The translations under genes were made by a program, and so were the position numbers. Of a stretch of DNA of 64,000 nt, positions 23,673 to 35,855 are shown in pieces. How positions within the stretch are numbered: position 1 is the stretch's first letter; each line of letters begins with the position of its first letter. The DNA is from Acanthochlamys bracteata (lineage: Eukaryota; Streptophyta; Magnoliopsida; Pandanales; Velloziaceae), in assembly GCA_019914995.1 (NCBI GenBank), contig CM034143.1:4558501-4622500 (forward strand), given 5' to 3'. A model generated the notes under the pieces. That model made no database searches and was not told the origin of the DNA. It worked only from the letters and a program-made list of their open reading frames with translations.

Positions 23673-24102
23673 CTATGTGGAGGGAATCGCCATCCCGGCG
23701 ATCAAACGGCAAATTTCAAGCTTTTCTCTTGGTAGTGTCTTCGTCAACATATTAGAGCCATTGAGACCAGTGTGAATTTTCTCAAGTTCAAACAAGTTGT
23801 CATTGAGAGCATCTCTTAACCAATGATACCTCACATCAATGTACTTTGATCTTGTATGAAAAGTAGAATTCTTATCAAGGTAAATTGCACTTTGATTATC
23901 ACAAAATAGCACACAATATTGTTGCTTGAAACCGAGCTCCTGAATAAACTTCTTCAACCATAACAACTCCTTACCAGCTTCAGTTGCTGCAATATACTCT
24001 GCCTTAGTTGTAGAAAGCGCAACACATTTCTGCAGTCTCGTTTGTCAAGATACAGCTCCACCTGAAAATATAATCAAATAACCCGAGGTAGACTTTCGGG
24101 AA
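23673..24102 (-). pseudogene. Copia RNase H, minus-strand element
   Basis: The minus-strand frame reads ALSTTKAEYIAATEAG, then LFCDNQSAIYLDKN, then HTRSKYIDVRYHW and ends at the stop at 23673. This is copia RNase H with its acidic residues intact. A TGG codon has become TGA at 24045-24047, and a +1 shift near 24145 separates it from the reverse transcriptase. Confidence 0.9.
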
Positions 24103-25654
24103 TCAACATCTCCCGCCATATCTGAATCTGTATAGCCCCACAAGCACTGATTTTCCACCTCCAAAGGTGAGTCTCAAATCAGTAGTACCTCGTAGATATC
24201 TCATTATCCACTTCACTACATCCCAATGCTCTTTCCCTGGATTTGACAGAAAGCGGCTAACAACACCAACTGCATAAGCAATGTCTGGTCTCGTGCACAC
24301 CATTGAATACATCAAACTTTCTACTGCTGAAGCATATGGAACTATTTCCATGTCTTCCTTCTCCTGCTCTGTAGAAGGGCACTGCTCGGTGCTTAACTTA
24401 AAGTGAGTAGTAAGAGGAGAGCTAACCACTTTAGCCTGATCCATATTAAATCTTTCGAGCACCTTATCAATATATTGCTTCTGTGACATATATAACTTCT
24501 TGACTACTCTGTCTCGATCAATCCGAATACCAAGAATTTGCTTTGCTGGCCCTAAACCCTTCATAGCGAAGAATTTACTCAATTGCTTTTTCAATCTATC
24601 AATTCTAGAAGCATTCCTACCAATAATCAACATGTCATCAACATAAAGCAACAATATAATAAAATCATCATCAGAGAATCTCTGAACAAAAACACAGTGA
24701 TCAGAAGTTATTTTTGGGTAGCCTTGCTCCCCCATAACAGATTCAAACTTCTTATACCACTGTCTCGGTGCTTGTTTCAGTCTATAAAGACTTTTGTTCA
24801 ACTTATACACATAATTCACTTTTTCTTTTACTTCGAAACCTTCTGGTTGCTAGCATGTAAATTTTTTTATCTAAATCACCATGTAGAAAAGCAGTCTTGA
24901 CGTCCATCTGCTCAATCTCCAAGTCAAAACTAGCTGCTAAACCCAAAACCACACGTATAAATGACATCATAACAACGGGAGAAAAAATTTCATCGAAATC
25001 AATACCTTTCTTTTGCCTAAATTCCTTGACAACCAGTCTAACTTTATAACGTGGTTGGAAAAGGTGTTCTTCTTGCTTCACTCTGTACACCCACCTGTTC
25101 TCTAAAGCTCTCTTTCGCTTAGGTAACTTTACTAGCTCAAAAGTGTTATTCTCATATAACGACTTCATCTCATCTTGCATAGCCTCAAACCACTCTTTTT
25201 TATGTTCATCTTCCACTGCCTCTGCATAACATTCGGGCTCTCCCCCATCAGTCAGTAAGACATACTCATCAACAGAATACCGATTGGAAGATTGTCGGTC
25301 TCTACTAGACCTCATGAGTGGAATCTCTGGTGTTATCTCTATTGGGACATGTGACACTGATGACTGCTTGTGAATGACATCACTCACATCAATATGTGTA
25401 GGCATGCCAATATCACATATATCATGCTGGTTCTCCTGAACTTCTTCTTCAATCTGTGCTGATATATGCGTTGGAGGAACTGGATCCAAGTCAACTAAAT
25501 CATCAGTACATCGAGGAACCGGTATATCTGTTTTCTTGATATCACGTATGGTTTTGTTCTCCACAAACACAATATCTCGGCTTCTGACAAGTTTCTTCTG
25601 TACAGGATCATAAAATCTGTAGTCCAACTCATCATGTCCATAACCGAGGAACAC
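24103..25654 (-). pseudogene. Copia reverse transcriptase, minus-strand element
   Basis: Two long frames, 24803-25654 and 24103-24819, cover the domain. The upstream frame has the Pro/Ser-rich linker, then MDVKTAFLHGDL. After a shift near 24860 the second frame has LNKSLYRLKQAPRQW and the catalytic LLLYVDDML (YVDD at 24634-24645). All catalytic Asp residues remain, so only the stops and shifts disable it. Confidence 0.92.
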
Positions 25655-26400
25655 ACACTGTCTTGTCTTCGCATCAAGCTAGACCTTTCATCTTTGGAAA
25701 TATGCATGAAAGCCAAACATCCAAAGACGCGCAAGTGATCATAGGAGACATCTTTCCCTGACCAAATTTTATCTAGAACATCAAAATCTAAAGGAACACA
25801 TGGTGTGAGATTTAGAACATGCACAACTGTACTCAAAGCATCGCCCCAAAAAGAATTTGATAACTGTGCTTGTGAAAGTAAACATTTCACCCTTTCAACT
25901 AGTGTTCTGTTCATTCTTTCAGCTAAACCATTCAACTAAGGAGTCTTAGGAGGTGTCTTTTGATGTCTAATGCCCTGCTGTCTACAATACTCATCAAAAG
26001 GTCTATAATACTCACCCCCATTATCAGTTCTAATGTATTTCAACTTCAAACCAGTTTGTCTTTCTACTAAAGCATGAAATTCTTTAAAGACATCCAACAC
26101 TTGGTCATTTATTTTCAAGGTATAGACCCACGTCTTTCTTGAATGATCATCAATAAAAGTCACAAAATAAGAAGAACCACCAAGTGTTTTTGTTTTCATA
26201 AGGCCACAAACATCAGAATATACTAAATCAAGTATACCTGGCTTTCTTGAAGGAGCGGAGATCTTAAAGGCAACTCTGGTTTGCTTTCCTGCCAAGCAAT
26301 GCACACACTTTCTCAACGGTGCATTCTTCATTCCAAAAAGGAGATTCTTCTTAGCCAAAATTTGTAAACCCTTCTCGCTCATGTGACCGAGTCTGTTGTG
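25495..26400 (-). pseudogene. Copia integrase, minus-strand element
   Basis: The frame has the zinc-binding HNRLGHMSEKG and CVHCLAGKQ, then VYSDVCG (first catalytic Asp), YIRTDNGGEY (second Asp) and LNGLAERMNRT (Glu). A stop (CAG changed to TAG) at 25936-25938 falls between the second and third catalytic residues. A one-base loss near 25680 moves the C-terminal part to another frame. Confidence 0.92.
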
Positions 26401-26860
26401 CTAAAGCTCAATCGTAATATCATTATCAACTGCATTGACAATGGAATCGGATATCTTTCCTTGCATCAAATAAAGTGATGAACACTTTCTGCATCTAGCC
26501 ACAACCATAGAGCCTTTAGTCAGTTTCCACTGACCATCACTAAAGGTGTTACAAAATCCTTCATCATCAAGTTTGCCTGTAGAGATCAAATTCAAACGAA
26601 GGTCATGAATATGCTTAACATTTTTCAGAATCAGAACGGTACTATTATTCGTCTCCAAGCACACATCTCATACGCTAATAGCTTTAACTAAGCCATCATT
26701 ATCATCTTAATACTTCCAAAATCACCAGATGTGTAAGATGCAAAGTAATCATTCCGAGATGTAGCATGAATGGAGGCACCACTGTCAATCACCCAACTGG
26801 TCTCATAAGAAGCAAAATTGACAACATCATCATACAAACTAATGAAGTCATCTGTGACAA
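26401..26860 (-). pseudogene. Copia protease and pre-integrase, minus-strand element
   Basis: The aspartic protease active site reads SWVIDSGASIHATS (DSG about 26778-26786). A shift near 26715 leads to the next frame (26401-26664), with the GAG-pre-integrase segment NVKHIHDLRLNLISTGKLDD. TGA replaces a Gly codon near 26670, and TAG replaces Trp at 26401-26403, at the junction with the integrase frame. Confidence 0.85.
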
Positions 26861-27668
26861 TAGTAAATTTATCAACCTCATTACCATCAATCTTTTTCGT
26901 TTCCTTACTCTTGTCATTTTTGTTGTCCCTTTTCAACTTACGACAGTATTTCTTTATGTGCCCCTTTAGACCACAATAATGACACTCAACATCAGCAAAT
27001 TTGTTAGACTTAGTTTTACTTCTGTCTCTATTTTTCGGACCTCTGCTCTTACTCCTCCCTCTTCCTTTTGTAACCAAGACCTTTGACTGCAAAGAGAAAC
27101 CCTGTGATTTTCTTCTCATCTCCTCATTCAGAACACTACTCTTGGCCAAATCTGTAGTGATGACACCATCTAGGGCTGAGTTGGATAAAGACGTCCTAAA
27201 TATCTCCCACGAGTCCGGCAATGTATCAAGAAGACATAAACCCTACACTTCATCATCAAACTTAATATTCATACCAGCCAACTGATTAATAATACCTTGA
27301 AATGCATTCAAATGATCTGTCATAGGATTTCCATCCTGATAATTCAGATTCATCATCTGCTTAATCAAGAACAGTTTATTATTCCCAGTTTTTCTAGCAT
27401 ACAATTGTTCAAACTTGTTCCACAAAGTATTTGCATTTTTCTCATCACTAACATGGTTCAAAATATTATCATCTACCCACTGTCTAATAAAATCACACAC
27501 TTACCGATGAGCTAAGTTCCATTCAGCATCAGTTTTATTGGCAGATTTTTCTTCACTAAATACTGTTAGATAATAATATTTCACATATAACAAATCCTCT
27601 ATCTTTTCTTTCCACAGATGGTAATTTGAACCATTCAAATTAATCATTCTACTTGTATTAGCTTCCAT
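26861..27668 (-). pseudogene. Copia gag, minus-strand element
   Basis: The polyprotein starts at the ATG at 27668 ([20 protein letters not shown]). Stops at 27501-27503 and 27243-27245 each fall where related elements have Gln. The later frame contains a basic KGRGRSKSRGPKNRDRSK stretch and an intact CCHC zinc knuckle CHYCGLKGHIKKYC at 26943-26984. The start codon is 48 bp downstream of the LTR. Confidence 0.9.
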
Positions 27669-27703
27669 GTTCACCACAAGGCACAAATCAAATAAAACCT
27701 AGA

Positions 27704-27714
27704 CTCTGGTACCA
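27704..27714 (-). promoter_or_regulatory. Primer-binding site for initiator tRNA-Met
   Basis: On the minus strand, TGGTACCAGAG lies one base inside the 5' LTR. It differs by one base from TGGTATCAGAG, the sequence complementary to the 3' end of plant initiator tRNA-Met used by copia elements. Confidence 0.88.
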
Positions 27715-27715
27715 C

Positions 27716-28415
27716 TGATGGGATAAAACTGTCTCTACTAATATTCAACACAATATGTAAAGCAAACAGCGGAAATAAAACTTATCCCTCTCTTGTGTGA
27801 ACCTAATAGGAAACCACCAAATAGAGCAATACTTTCGACAAATACTCAATACACGAAAATTACCACAATCGCAATCACATAAACACAAGCAATTTACGTG
27901 TAAAATCTCCTTAACATAAAGAGTAAAAACCACGGCAACCAACAAACTTCCACTATCACAATAATAGGAATACACAAGTTCTCTCTAGCTAAAACTAGAG
28001 ACATACAACCATATATCTCAAGATTCAACAATCTTGGCAAACTGTAAAAGAGAATTAGAGAGATCTCACCCAAATCGATAGCTTCACAAATACGTATGGA
28101 TCTGCACATAGAGAACTCCGAATATGATCTCCACCGTTCAGATTGAAGAACTATCCGCCGGGAACACGCTGACCAAAATTTCAGCTCAATCGGACGTCAA
28201 ATCGACGTTCATCCGGCGTTTGATTAAACTAGACAGTAAGATAATAACTTCTTCTATTTTTTTTTTTTTTTTTTCTTGGTTGTAGCTGCAGCATAGGTTT
28301 ACAAACCCTAAAAATTCATTTTAAGAAGGAAAAGATAAAAATATTCTTACCTCTCCATATGGGTTTTAACCATATGAATTTTGAGCCACCTCCATAAAAA
28401 TGGAAAAACCCAACA
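27716..28415 (-). repeat. 5' LTR of the copia element
   Basis: A 700-bp direct repeat of 22951-23655. It starts TGATGGG and ends CCCAACA, followed by the ATAGT duplication. A (T)n stretch around 28256-28275 is longer than in the other LTR. Confidence 0.95.
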
Positions 28416-28420
28416 ATAGT

Positions 28421-28923
28421 AAAAAGATATGGATAGGAATAACTAAATTTATAGCATGAGTACCACTTCCATCTACAAAAGCTTTTAAAAAAAAATTAGG
28501 GAAAAACAAATTACACGATACTACTGTTTTATATGTTTGTGACTTTGTCGTCCAATAAAAACGAAGCTACGGCAGTTACGAAGTAAATTCGTTCACCAGA
28601 CAAAAAAAGTTAAAAAGTCACAACAATCAAGGAGCCAAAACATTCACGAAAAAGAAAAAGGTTGTAATAATTAAGGAGTCAATAATTCACCGCAAAAGTA
28701 ATTATCATGTCCTCCCCTAAAACACAAAAGTTGTGCATGACAAAAAGACTTTTAATTATGCAATAGCAAAGCGAAACTTTGAATTTTCAGGATCTCAATC
28801 TTCATAGTCCAATCTGCAGCAACGTACAAATAACAAAATTCTCATAAATTTTGATAATGAAGCTAATCTAAGATGAACTATTAATCTATATCATCAGCAC
28901 TTCATGATTAGCAACTCTACAAA
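28421..28923. other. Right flank of the copia element, no gene seen
   Basis: This DNA must have been contiguous with 22945 before the copia insertion. I see no clear continuation of the LINE reading frame in it. Confidence 0.35.
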
Positions 28924-29143
28924 GGATGTTTGGCGTTACTTTTCAACTACTTATCGTTCAAAATTTTTATTTTATTTTTTAATAAATATTTTATAATATT
29001 TTATAAAATTTATTTAAAATATTTAAATATTATAAATTTATATTACTCATTTTTTAGTAAAATATAGAGCTTATTTTTTAAAAATATTTATTTAAATATT
29101 TTTTATTTTAAAATTTTTTTTATAAATAGTTCCAAACATTCTC
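28924..29143. repeat. AT-rich MITE-like element
   Basis: The ends are GGATGTTTGGC and the complement-type CCAAACATTCTC, enclosing DNA of almost only A and T with the recurrent ATAAAATTTATTTAAAAT block. It belongs to the same general family as the elements at 40833-41062 and 46486-46737. A further degraded copy may follow at 29150-29340. Confidence 0.5.
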
Positions 29144-31039
29144 TATTTATGAGGCATTTGGATGTGTTTATAAAATAAAATTTTACAAAATAAAAATATA
29201 TTTTTATTTTATTTAGAAAAAATAATTTTTAATTGTTTATTTAAATTTAATAAAATAAGTAATTTATAATATAAATTTTTTATATTTTAAAATAAATTTT
29301 ATAAATATTATAAAAAAAGTTTCAAATATATAAAATAAAAAATACTTGTTCAAAATCTTTGATAAGCGATGCCAACTACTACTGGACTGCTGAGAAGTAG
29401 GGCATATTTGATTGAGGTTTAAATTTAGAACTTCTGAATGAAAGCTGCTGTTTATGTGTTTTTGCTGAAAAAAGCGGCTGTTGAATTTTTTATTAAAAAG
29501 CTGCTTTTATATGAATTCTGTTTGGATAAATTTTACTGTTTAAAACTTTTTCATAAAAGTAAATTGTATATATTTTTGACTAAATTTGTGTTTATAAATG
29601 AATGAGATATTTAATGACTAAAATGCTCTTAAGTATATAATAAATAATATATTATTAAAATTTTAAATTTATTTTCATATATTATCTAATTTTTTGAATT
29701 AACTTATAATATATTTTTAGAATATTTTTGTTTAATATTTTGTAAATAATATTTATAAACATATTAATAACTATATTATTATTATTATAAATTTTGTAAT
29801 AATATATTTAAATTTACTTGTAAATATATAAATATATTAATATTTAATATAATACGTTTTAATAGTTATTTCCAAACCAAAGAAAATATTGGCGTAAAAT
29901 AATAGCAAAAATTAACAAGGAAAGAGAATCACTTGCTTCTTTTTCTTATTACTTCACAAAGTGAAATTCACAACAAAAAAAAAAAAACACTTCAACAGAT
30001 TCATGGTTGATATCACACATATAAGAAAGAAAAATGCTTTACAGAAATTCTTTTTAACCTTTAAAATTTCACTAAATAGAAACCTAGTTAAGAAAATAAT
30101 TCCAAATATTTTAGCTAAATGAGCTTGCAAACAATTTTAGCTAACTGTTTTTGCTAACTGACCTTTCAAACAATCTATTGAAAAAATCTATTACTAACTG
30201 TTTTAGCTAACTCATACACCACTGCTTAAAAGATGTTGAAATTTTTTTTTAAATATTACAAGCTGCTATCAATAAGTGGAAGCAAATGAGAGCAGATAAC
30301 AACAGAGGAACACCACTCTGCTTCCAAGACAGAGGAACACCAAAACCTTCAACCTCAGCACCTCCATACCAGTAAGATATTTATTTTAAAACCGGAAACC
30401 TTCAAAATATTATGTGATTGTTTAAACATGTAATTGCTAAGCCTAGGATAACACATGGAAGTTCCTACCTCATAGTAGCAAAATACTGGAAACTAAAAGA
30501 AGTACATAAAGCAAGCAAAGGACCAGATACAAGCATCCTTTCCTTGCTGCAGAATTGATATTGAAGTGAATGTTCAATATATTCTACAATCACTCTGATT
30601 AAAAACTTCAAAGCATAGATGAAGTTCCAAACAAGACAACAAGTTTTTCCTTAAGATAATCCTCAAGAACAGAAAGCTAAATCACAAACCTTGCATGCAC
30701 CATAATATTATCACAAACACAGACATGTATGGAAGTAACAAGTATATATTTGCTTATTTGTTTCAATTGTTCACCTAGAAACCTACTGCAAAATCAAAAA
30801 AATCAGTGTAAATTGCATTCCAGTAAGGAAAAGGACCACACATTCTATTCCATCTTTTGTTTCCTATAATGTGCATATTGATCTAGTCTTGTGGTTTATC
30901 AAATTAAAATCAATAGCCTAGTTCAAACAAGAAGTTTCTCCAACACTGAAGGATGCATTTTTTTCCAAAAGCATAAGATATTTGTAAATTAAAATCAACC
31001 TGCACACATCCAGCAATTAGTCTGCAGGGTATTTAAAAG

Positions 31040-31185
31040 ATTTTTTTTTCAAAACCTCTTTTGCACCAGCAATTTAAAGATCAACAGAATCACAAAGATT
31101 ATAACAAAATTCTATTAAAGTAAATGTTGTAGTAACATGCTATTTTTTTTTCAAAACCCCAACAGAATCACAAAGATTACATAAC
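31040..31185. repeat. Duplicated block (TTTTTTTTCAAAACC ... CACAAAGATTA)
   Basis: A T-run followed by CAAAACC, and the word CAACAGAATCACAAAGATTA, each occur twice about 80-110 bp apart (near 31038/31143 and 31082/31160). This suggests a local duplication with later insertion or deletion between the parts. Confidence 0.55.
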
Positions 31186-31469
31186 AGCAATGTATCCAAA
31201 ACAGTGAGCACATAAATATACAACTATTTCAGCTTATACAAGCATGTTGTATACAGTATAAGCTAACTGTTTCAGCTCATATAAGCATCCAACATAAGGT
31301 TCAAGCTAACTGCAACAATACCGAACAAACCCAAAGCATCCAGAGCAACCCTGATATATTTAATTTCAGCAAGAAAATTCATGAATATTTGTAGGCATCA
31401 CTTTGTTCTATTTTCAGCAATGTTCTACTCCAATCAATACTAAAATGTTTAGAGTTACATAAAGATTGA

Positions 31470-31619
31470 AGCTTAAACTATGAAAGACAACAACTGCATG
31501 CATCATTACAACTTATAAGAGCTTAAACTATAAAAGACAATAACTGCATACATCGTTACAACTTACAAAAACTTCAACTATGAAAGACAAGAACTGCATC
31601 CATTCTTACAACTTTCAAG
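31470..31619. repeat. Three tandem ~50-bp repeats
   Basis: Three consecutive units of about 50 bp share AAACTATGAAAGACAA, then AACTGCAT, then TTACAACTT. They differ at several positions each, so the array is not recent. Confidence 0.85.
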
Positions 31620-32208
31620 AGCTCTTTAGGTACATTGTAAACAATACTCAACTATCATTGCACACTACAGAGAACCAGAAACCAGGATGATAAGTGACGC
31701 AGATAGCCACAAAACGTTTTCATGATGTTATGCACATATTTAAATTCTTTAGGGAAAGTTTGGAATCCTAGATAAACCCATCAAATTATTGGTAAACTAG
31801 CCTAATTATTGAATCCTAGAAATTTAAACAGTTAGACTATCCTAAATTCCTAATAAGAAGACAGCAATCTATAGACCTAATTATGCTCGTCAAGCTATCA
31901 ATGCATATATGTAACCCACAACACATTGAAACAGCCACATATATGAAAGCACAAAATAGCCTTTCCTGCATACGTTAGCATATAACAGAACAAGTACCAA
32001 GCAAACTTATAGCTCATATAAGTGCATACTGACTTCATGAAAAAATGCGGTCCTTGTTTAACATTAAGAACAATTTATTTCATAAATTTTTAATTTACTA
32101 TCCGCATACTCTAACGAATCTCCAAACCACATTAACAATATCAAATCCAAAGCAATATTCAAAACCAAATCAATCAATTCATAAACAAATTCAGGGAAGT
32201 TTGTATAC

Positions 32209-32290
32209 TTCTGCGAGTACGCTTCTTGTAGAGAATACGGTAGCCCCATTCTCTGCACTGAATTACATCTCCAGGCTTCATCGTCGTCTC
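32209..32290 (-). pseudogene. NRPB12: Captured exon fragment of NRPB12 (RPABC4, shared RNA polymerase subunit)
   Basis: The minus strand from 32281 reads [12 protein letters not shown], then [12 protein letters not shown], and then meets a splice-donor-like A|GTATAC at 32208. This is the core of RPB12/RPABC4, the 50-odd-residue zinc-binding subunit common to RNA polymerases I, II and III. The second Cys of the CxxC zinc pair in CRECGYR is Trp here (TGC to TGG), which would destroy the zinc site. The N-terminal CxxC part and the C-terminal IVQYEAR exon are not found nearby. A good acceptor-like TTGGTGCAG lies just upstream at about 32290. It is a fragment with its intron borders, so it was copied from genomic DNA rather than from mRNA. 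Confidence 0.8.
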
Positions 32291-32853
32291 TGCACCAATA
32301 GCAACAAGCACAGAAACTTTGTGAAGCCGAGAAGTGATTTATATTCAATTGACTGAAATAAACGGTGGAAGGACGAGTCGGCGTCGGAGAAGAAAACACA
32401 CAAAATTAGAGTTCCGACAAACACCGACGAGCTCAATTCAGCGTTGGAAAAAAATAGTGAGCAGCACGACATTGGGAGAAGAGGTCGGAGGAAGAAAGAC
32501 CAAAGATTGATATTGGGGAAGCAAATCGCAGCTACGGAGAAAGCAAATCGCGGCTGCAGAAGAGTGAGCGAATACGATCGAAAAAAATTGAGAGAATGAG
32601 AGTTGAGAGGGTAGGTAGGAGATATATGATCTCTGTAATTTTGTAAACTTAGAATGGGTAAAACGGACAATTCCAAGCCACGGTGAAAAAGAACCCGTGG
32701 TGCTTTTCTCAAAAGCATCGATCTGATGCTTTTTCTTTAGACCAAAAAAAGTAGCTTATTTTGATAAAAAGCACACACTTTCAAACATGATTTATACTAT
32801 TTAGCGCTTATTTTTTGCTAAAAGCAGCAAATAAGCTAAGCCAAATATGCTCC

Positions 32854-34157
32854 TAGTATCTAGTAAATCTATGAAATTGAAGCATTTCAACTCACCAAAC
32901 GAAATAAAAAGCTATTTCTTCCGTTTCTCAAATTCTTCCGACGCATGTTTCTTCAAGATTGAAGGCTTATTTAGCATAACTTATGGTAACTTGTTTCATC
33001 TTCTTCTTAGTTTTTTATTTCTCAAAAATCTTGGACGGTCACTAAAATTTTGTTAGAAGTTTACAACTTCTGTATGAATTCTAGTTAAGAATTATTATAT
33101 ATACAATTTTTTAAAATTTATAAAGTATAAATTTATTTATAAAAACTTTATAAAAAATTTCTGTTATCTACACTTGTTTTTAACCATTCCTAAATGACCA
33201 CCGAAAGTACTCAAAGAAGATTGAAGGCTTGAAGCTAATTTTTCAGAGCAAATGATTTGCTTCAACAGTTTAAAACATGCTAACCCTCTCCTCAAACTAA
33301 GATTTTCGTGCTTGTGAATGAAGTAGTAGGTTGTCGAAGATTTCGCTTCTACCTTTCGTTGCATGATGTGCATTGATAAACTGTTTAAGGGATCATTAAA
33401 ACTTTTATGAGATGTTTAGGAAACAAATTTTATATTGATTTAGTATAAAAAATTTATATATTTAATAATTTTATCACATATAATTTATTTATTATTTTAA
33501 AATTTAAAAACAAATTAAATAGTGCAGAAAGTTTTTTAAAATAATTTTCTTTTGTAGAAAAGAGATAAAACTGGATGAAAAACACAGCTAAACGAGTCTT
33601 TCATATGATTCGCTTTGATGTTAGAACCTCTCATATTATATCAAATGATAGTTTTAATACATGTTCGGAAAAACTTCTCTGCTTTTTTTTATTTTAATTT
33701 TCTATTTTATATGTTTTTAGAAAAAAATTTTGAATATTTTATAAAAAAATTTTAAAATTTAAAAATACAGAAAAATTTTACATCATAAAATTTTATTATT
33801 AATTATTTTTTAATTTTTTATAAATTAGAAACAATAGACACATTTTATAAATTAGTGGAACTTTATCTTTCATATGATTCCGATGCAACTACGCAGTAAT
33901 TTGAAACTATTTAAAATTAAACCGTTAATTTTTTTAAAATATATTCAATTTTTATTAAAATTATGAATATAAAATTTTTATAATATATAAACCAATAAAA
34001 ACTAGTAAAGATTTAAATCAATAACGTGTTTCCAGTTGTATTTATTTTGTTCATGTACCTGAAAGTAAAAGGAATAAGTTTGAGGAGCATTCTGAAAATA
34101 GCATGTTTCTTCGGCTATAATACTAAATTCGCAAAAGTTGTATATTTCTGAAGACGC
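32854..34157. other. AT-rich intergenic DNA
   Basis: No gene is seen. Segments around 33060-33150, 33410-33545 and 33690-33860 have the same AT-rich composition and words (TTTATAAAATTT, AAATTTTA) as the MITE-like family. The short open frames here have no domains. Confidence 0.45.
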
Positions 34158-35855
34158 CTTGTCCGTAGGGGTGGCAATATATGATCCGACCCGAAAACCC
34201 GACTCGAGACCGACCTGCTAAAATCGGGTTCGGGTCAAGGTATAAACGGGTTTGGGTCATTTTCGGGTCAACCCGAAATTGATCCGGTAAAATAAACGGG
34301 TTCGGGTCAATTTCGGGTCAACCCGAAAGTGATCCGATCAATCCGAATAAGTTAAATATTTATGCCGAGTCGCTGACCAACAGACCAAGTGCGTTAGGGT
34401 TTTTTCCTCCGAATCTTTTCAAACGGCGTCTCAAACTCTCATAGCATAATCTACAGATCTAGATTTTTTCTTCCAATTTTTCGATAATCTTTTTCAGATC
34501 TACTCTTCCAAATCTTCTTCTTGCCGGATCTATTATCATTTTTCACCTCTCGTCAACTCGTCTCCTTCTGGCGGTTGAATTCTTGTCATTTTGAGTCGGA
34601 TCTCTTGTTTTTGTAAAAGCCACGGCGTCGCGCGTTTGAATCTCTACTCCCTTCGTGAGTTCGCATATTTTCTATTGGTCTTTCAGTCTTTCCTTCGCTG
34701 TCGTCGACAAAGATCAATGTAAGAATTTTAACATTTAGATCTATAAAATTTGACGCTTGCGTTTGCTATGCTTTTTCGACTTCTAGAGTTTATTTTGTGT
34801 GCATAATAGAATATTACAGTTGAACTGTTCTCTTAGTAATATAGTCTCTTTTGCTGTTGGAGTTCAAGGAACACCATTTGTCATTGCTTCATTGCTTCAT
34901 GCTTCCAGCATTGTGCTAGTGGTCCCTTTTTTTGTTTCTTACACAGAGAATTGAATTGCTTCATGCTTCATCTTGTTATTTTCCTTTCAAACCTTATGCC
35001 ACTTATTACTTAAATAAAGTTTTCAGATTTTTATTTTTTTTCCTATAAGATAATTGATTTGAATTGGATAATTATAACAAAATTAATGGATACTTCTTTT
35101 GCTACTGTGTTTCGTTGTTAATTAATACTAGTTGCTTTCGTATCTAGTTCTAAGGATCTATGTGAGCTTTTTATGTATCACCTAAAAACCACCATTATTC
35201 AATCTCATTAACTTTGAGTATCCTGTTTAATTAGGCTTTTTTTAGCCTCTTATAATTTTTAAACCATGTTGTATTAAGAGAGACAAAGTGATATATATGT
35301 TAATACATTAATTAAAATAATACTAGTGATATAAAGTTCAAAGCAAATATATATATATATATAGTTTTAGTTTCACGTAGATTTAAGCAATTTAAGAAAA
35401 CATGGGAAAGTGGAGTGTTAATAGTTTATAGTGAACTAATTAACTAGTTAGTTTGTAGCTTGTAGTTTGTTTTCTTCAAGACTAATAGAGTTTATTTGTC
35501 TAGAGAATAATTATATCCATCCTTGTTCTCTCATCTTTATATGTTCCAGTCGACTGAGCAAAAATGCAATTTTTTTTTTTAACTTTATATTGTTCTTCAT
35601 ATTGTATTATTATCGAAAAGTTGTTAAACATAACCTTATTTTTAGAAAATTCATGTGGCATTTACAAAAGTAATCATGTGGTATCTTTTTATACTTAGTT
35701 TCCAAAATTAAGTAGAGTCTAGTTAATATAATATAACAAATTTGTTTCATTCATTTTATTTTCTATAATTTTTATATGTTAAATTGTCAATCAATAAGTT
35801 TTAAATTATTGAACTTATATGCGAGTGTACATAGAAGAAGAAATACAAATATTTT

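Larger units (their letters stand above)
22951..28415 (-). mobile_element. Complete but inactivated copia retrotransposon (Tnt1-like)
   Basis: A structurally complete element of 5465 bp on the minus strand. Identical 5-bp target duplications ATAGT flank it at 22946-22950 and 28416-28420. It has two LTRs starting TGATGG and ending CCAACA, a primer-binding site and polypurine tract, and gag, protease, integrase, reverse transcriptase and RNase H in copia order. The polyprotein reads closely like that of Tnt1-94-type elements. It is broken by at least six premature stops and four frameshifts (near 26715, 25680, 24860 and 24145). It lies next to, and probably within, the LINE relic. Confidence 0.95.
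29399..32853. mobile_element. Candidate TIR element carrying captured host sequence
   Basis: Left end GGGCATATTTG and right end CAAATATGCTC are inverted copies over about 11 bp. The adjacent zones on both sides share AGCTGCTTTT/AAAAGCAGC-type words. Between them is about 3.4 kb without a transposase, but with a fragment of the NRPB12 gene (32209-32290) and leader-like GC-richer DNA on the minus strand (about 32290-32640). This is the structure of a Pack-type non-autonomous transposon. The terminal repeats are short and a clean target duplication was not found, so two separate elements remain possible. Confidence 0.4.

Noticed and set aside
23581..23775. 64-residue plus-strand frame at the copia 3' LTR
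   Set aside because: It is the shadow of the LTR and of the RNase H frame on the other strand.
32278..32718. 146-residue minus-strand frame in the candidate TIR element
   Set aside because: It is a leader-like Ser/Leu/Phe-rich chance frame. The recognisable NRPB12 codons are in a different frame.
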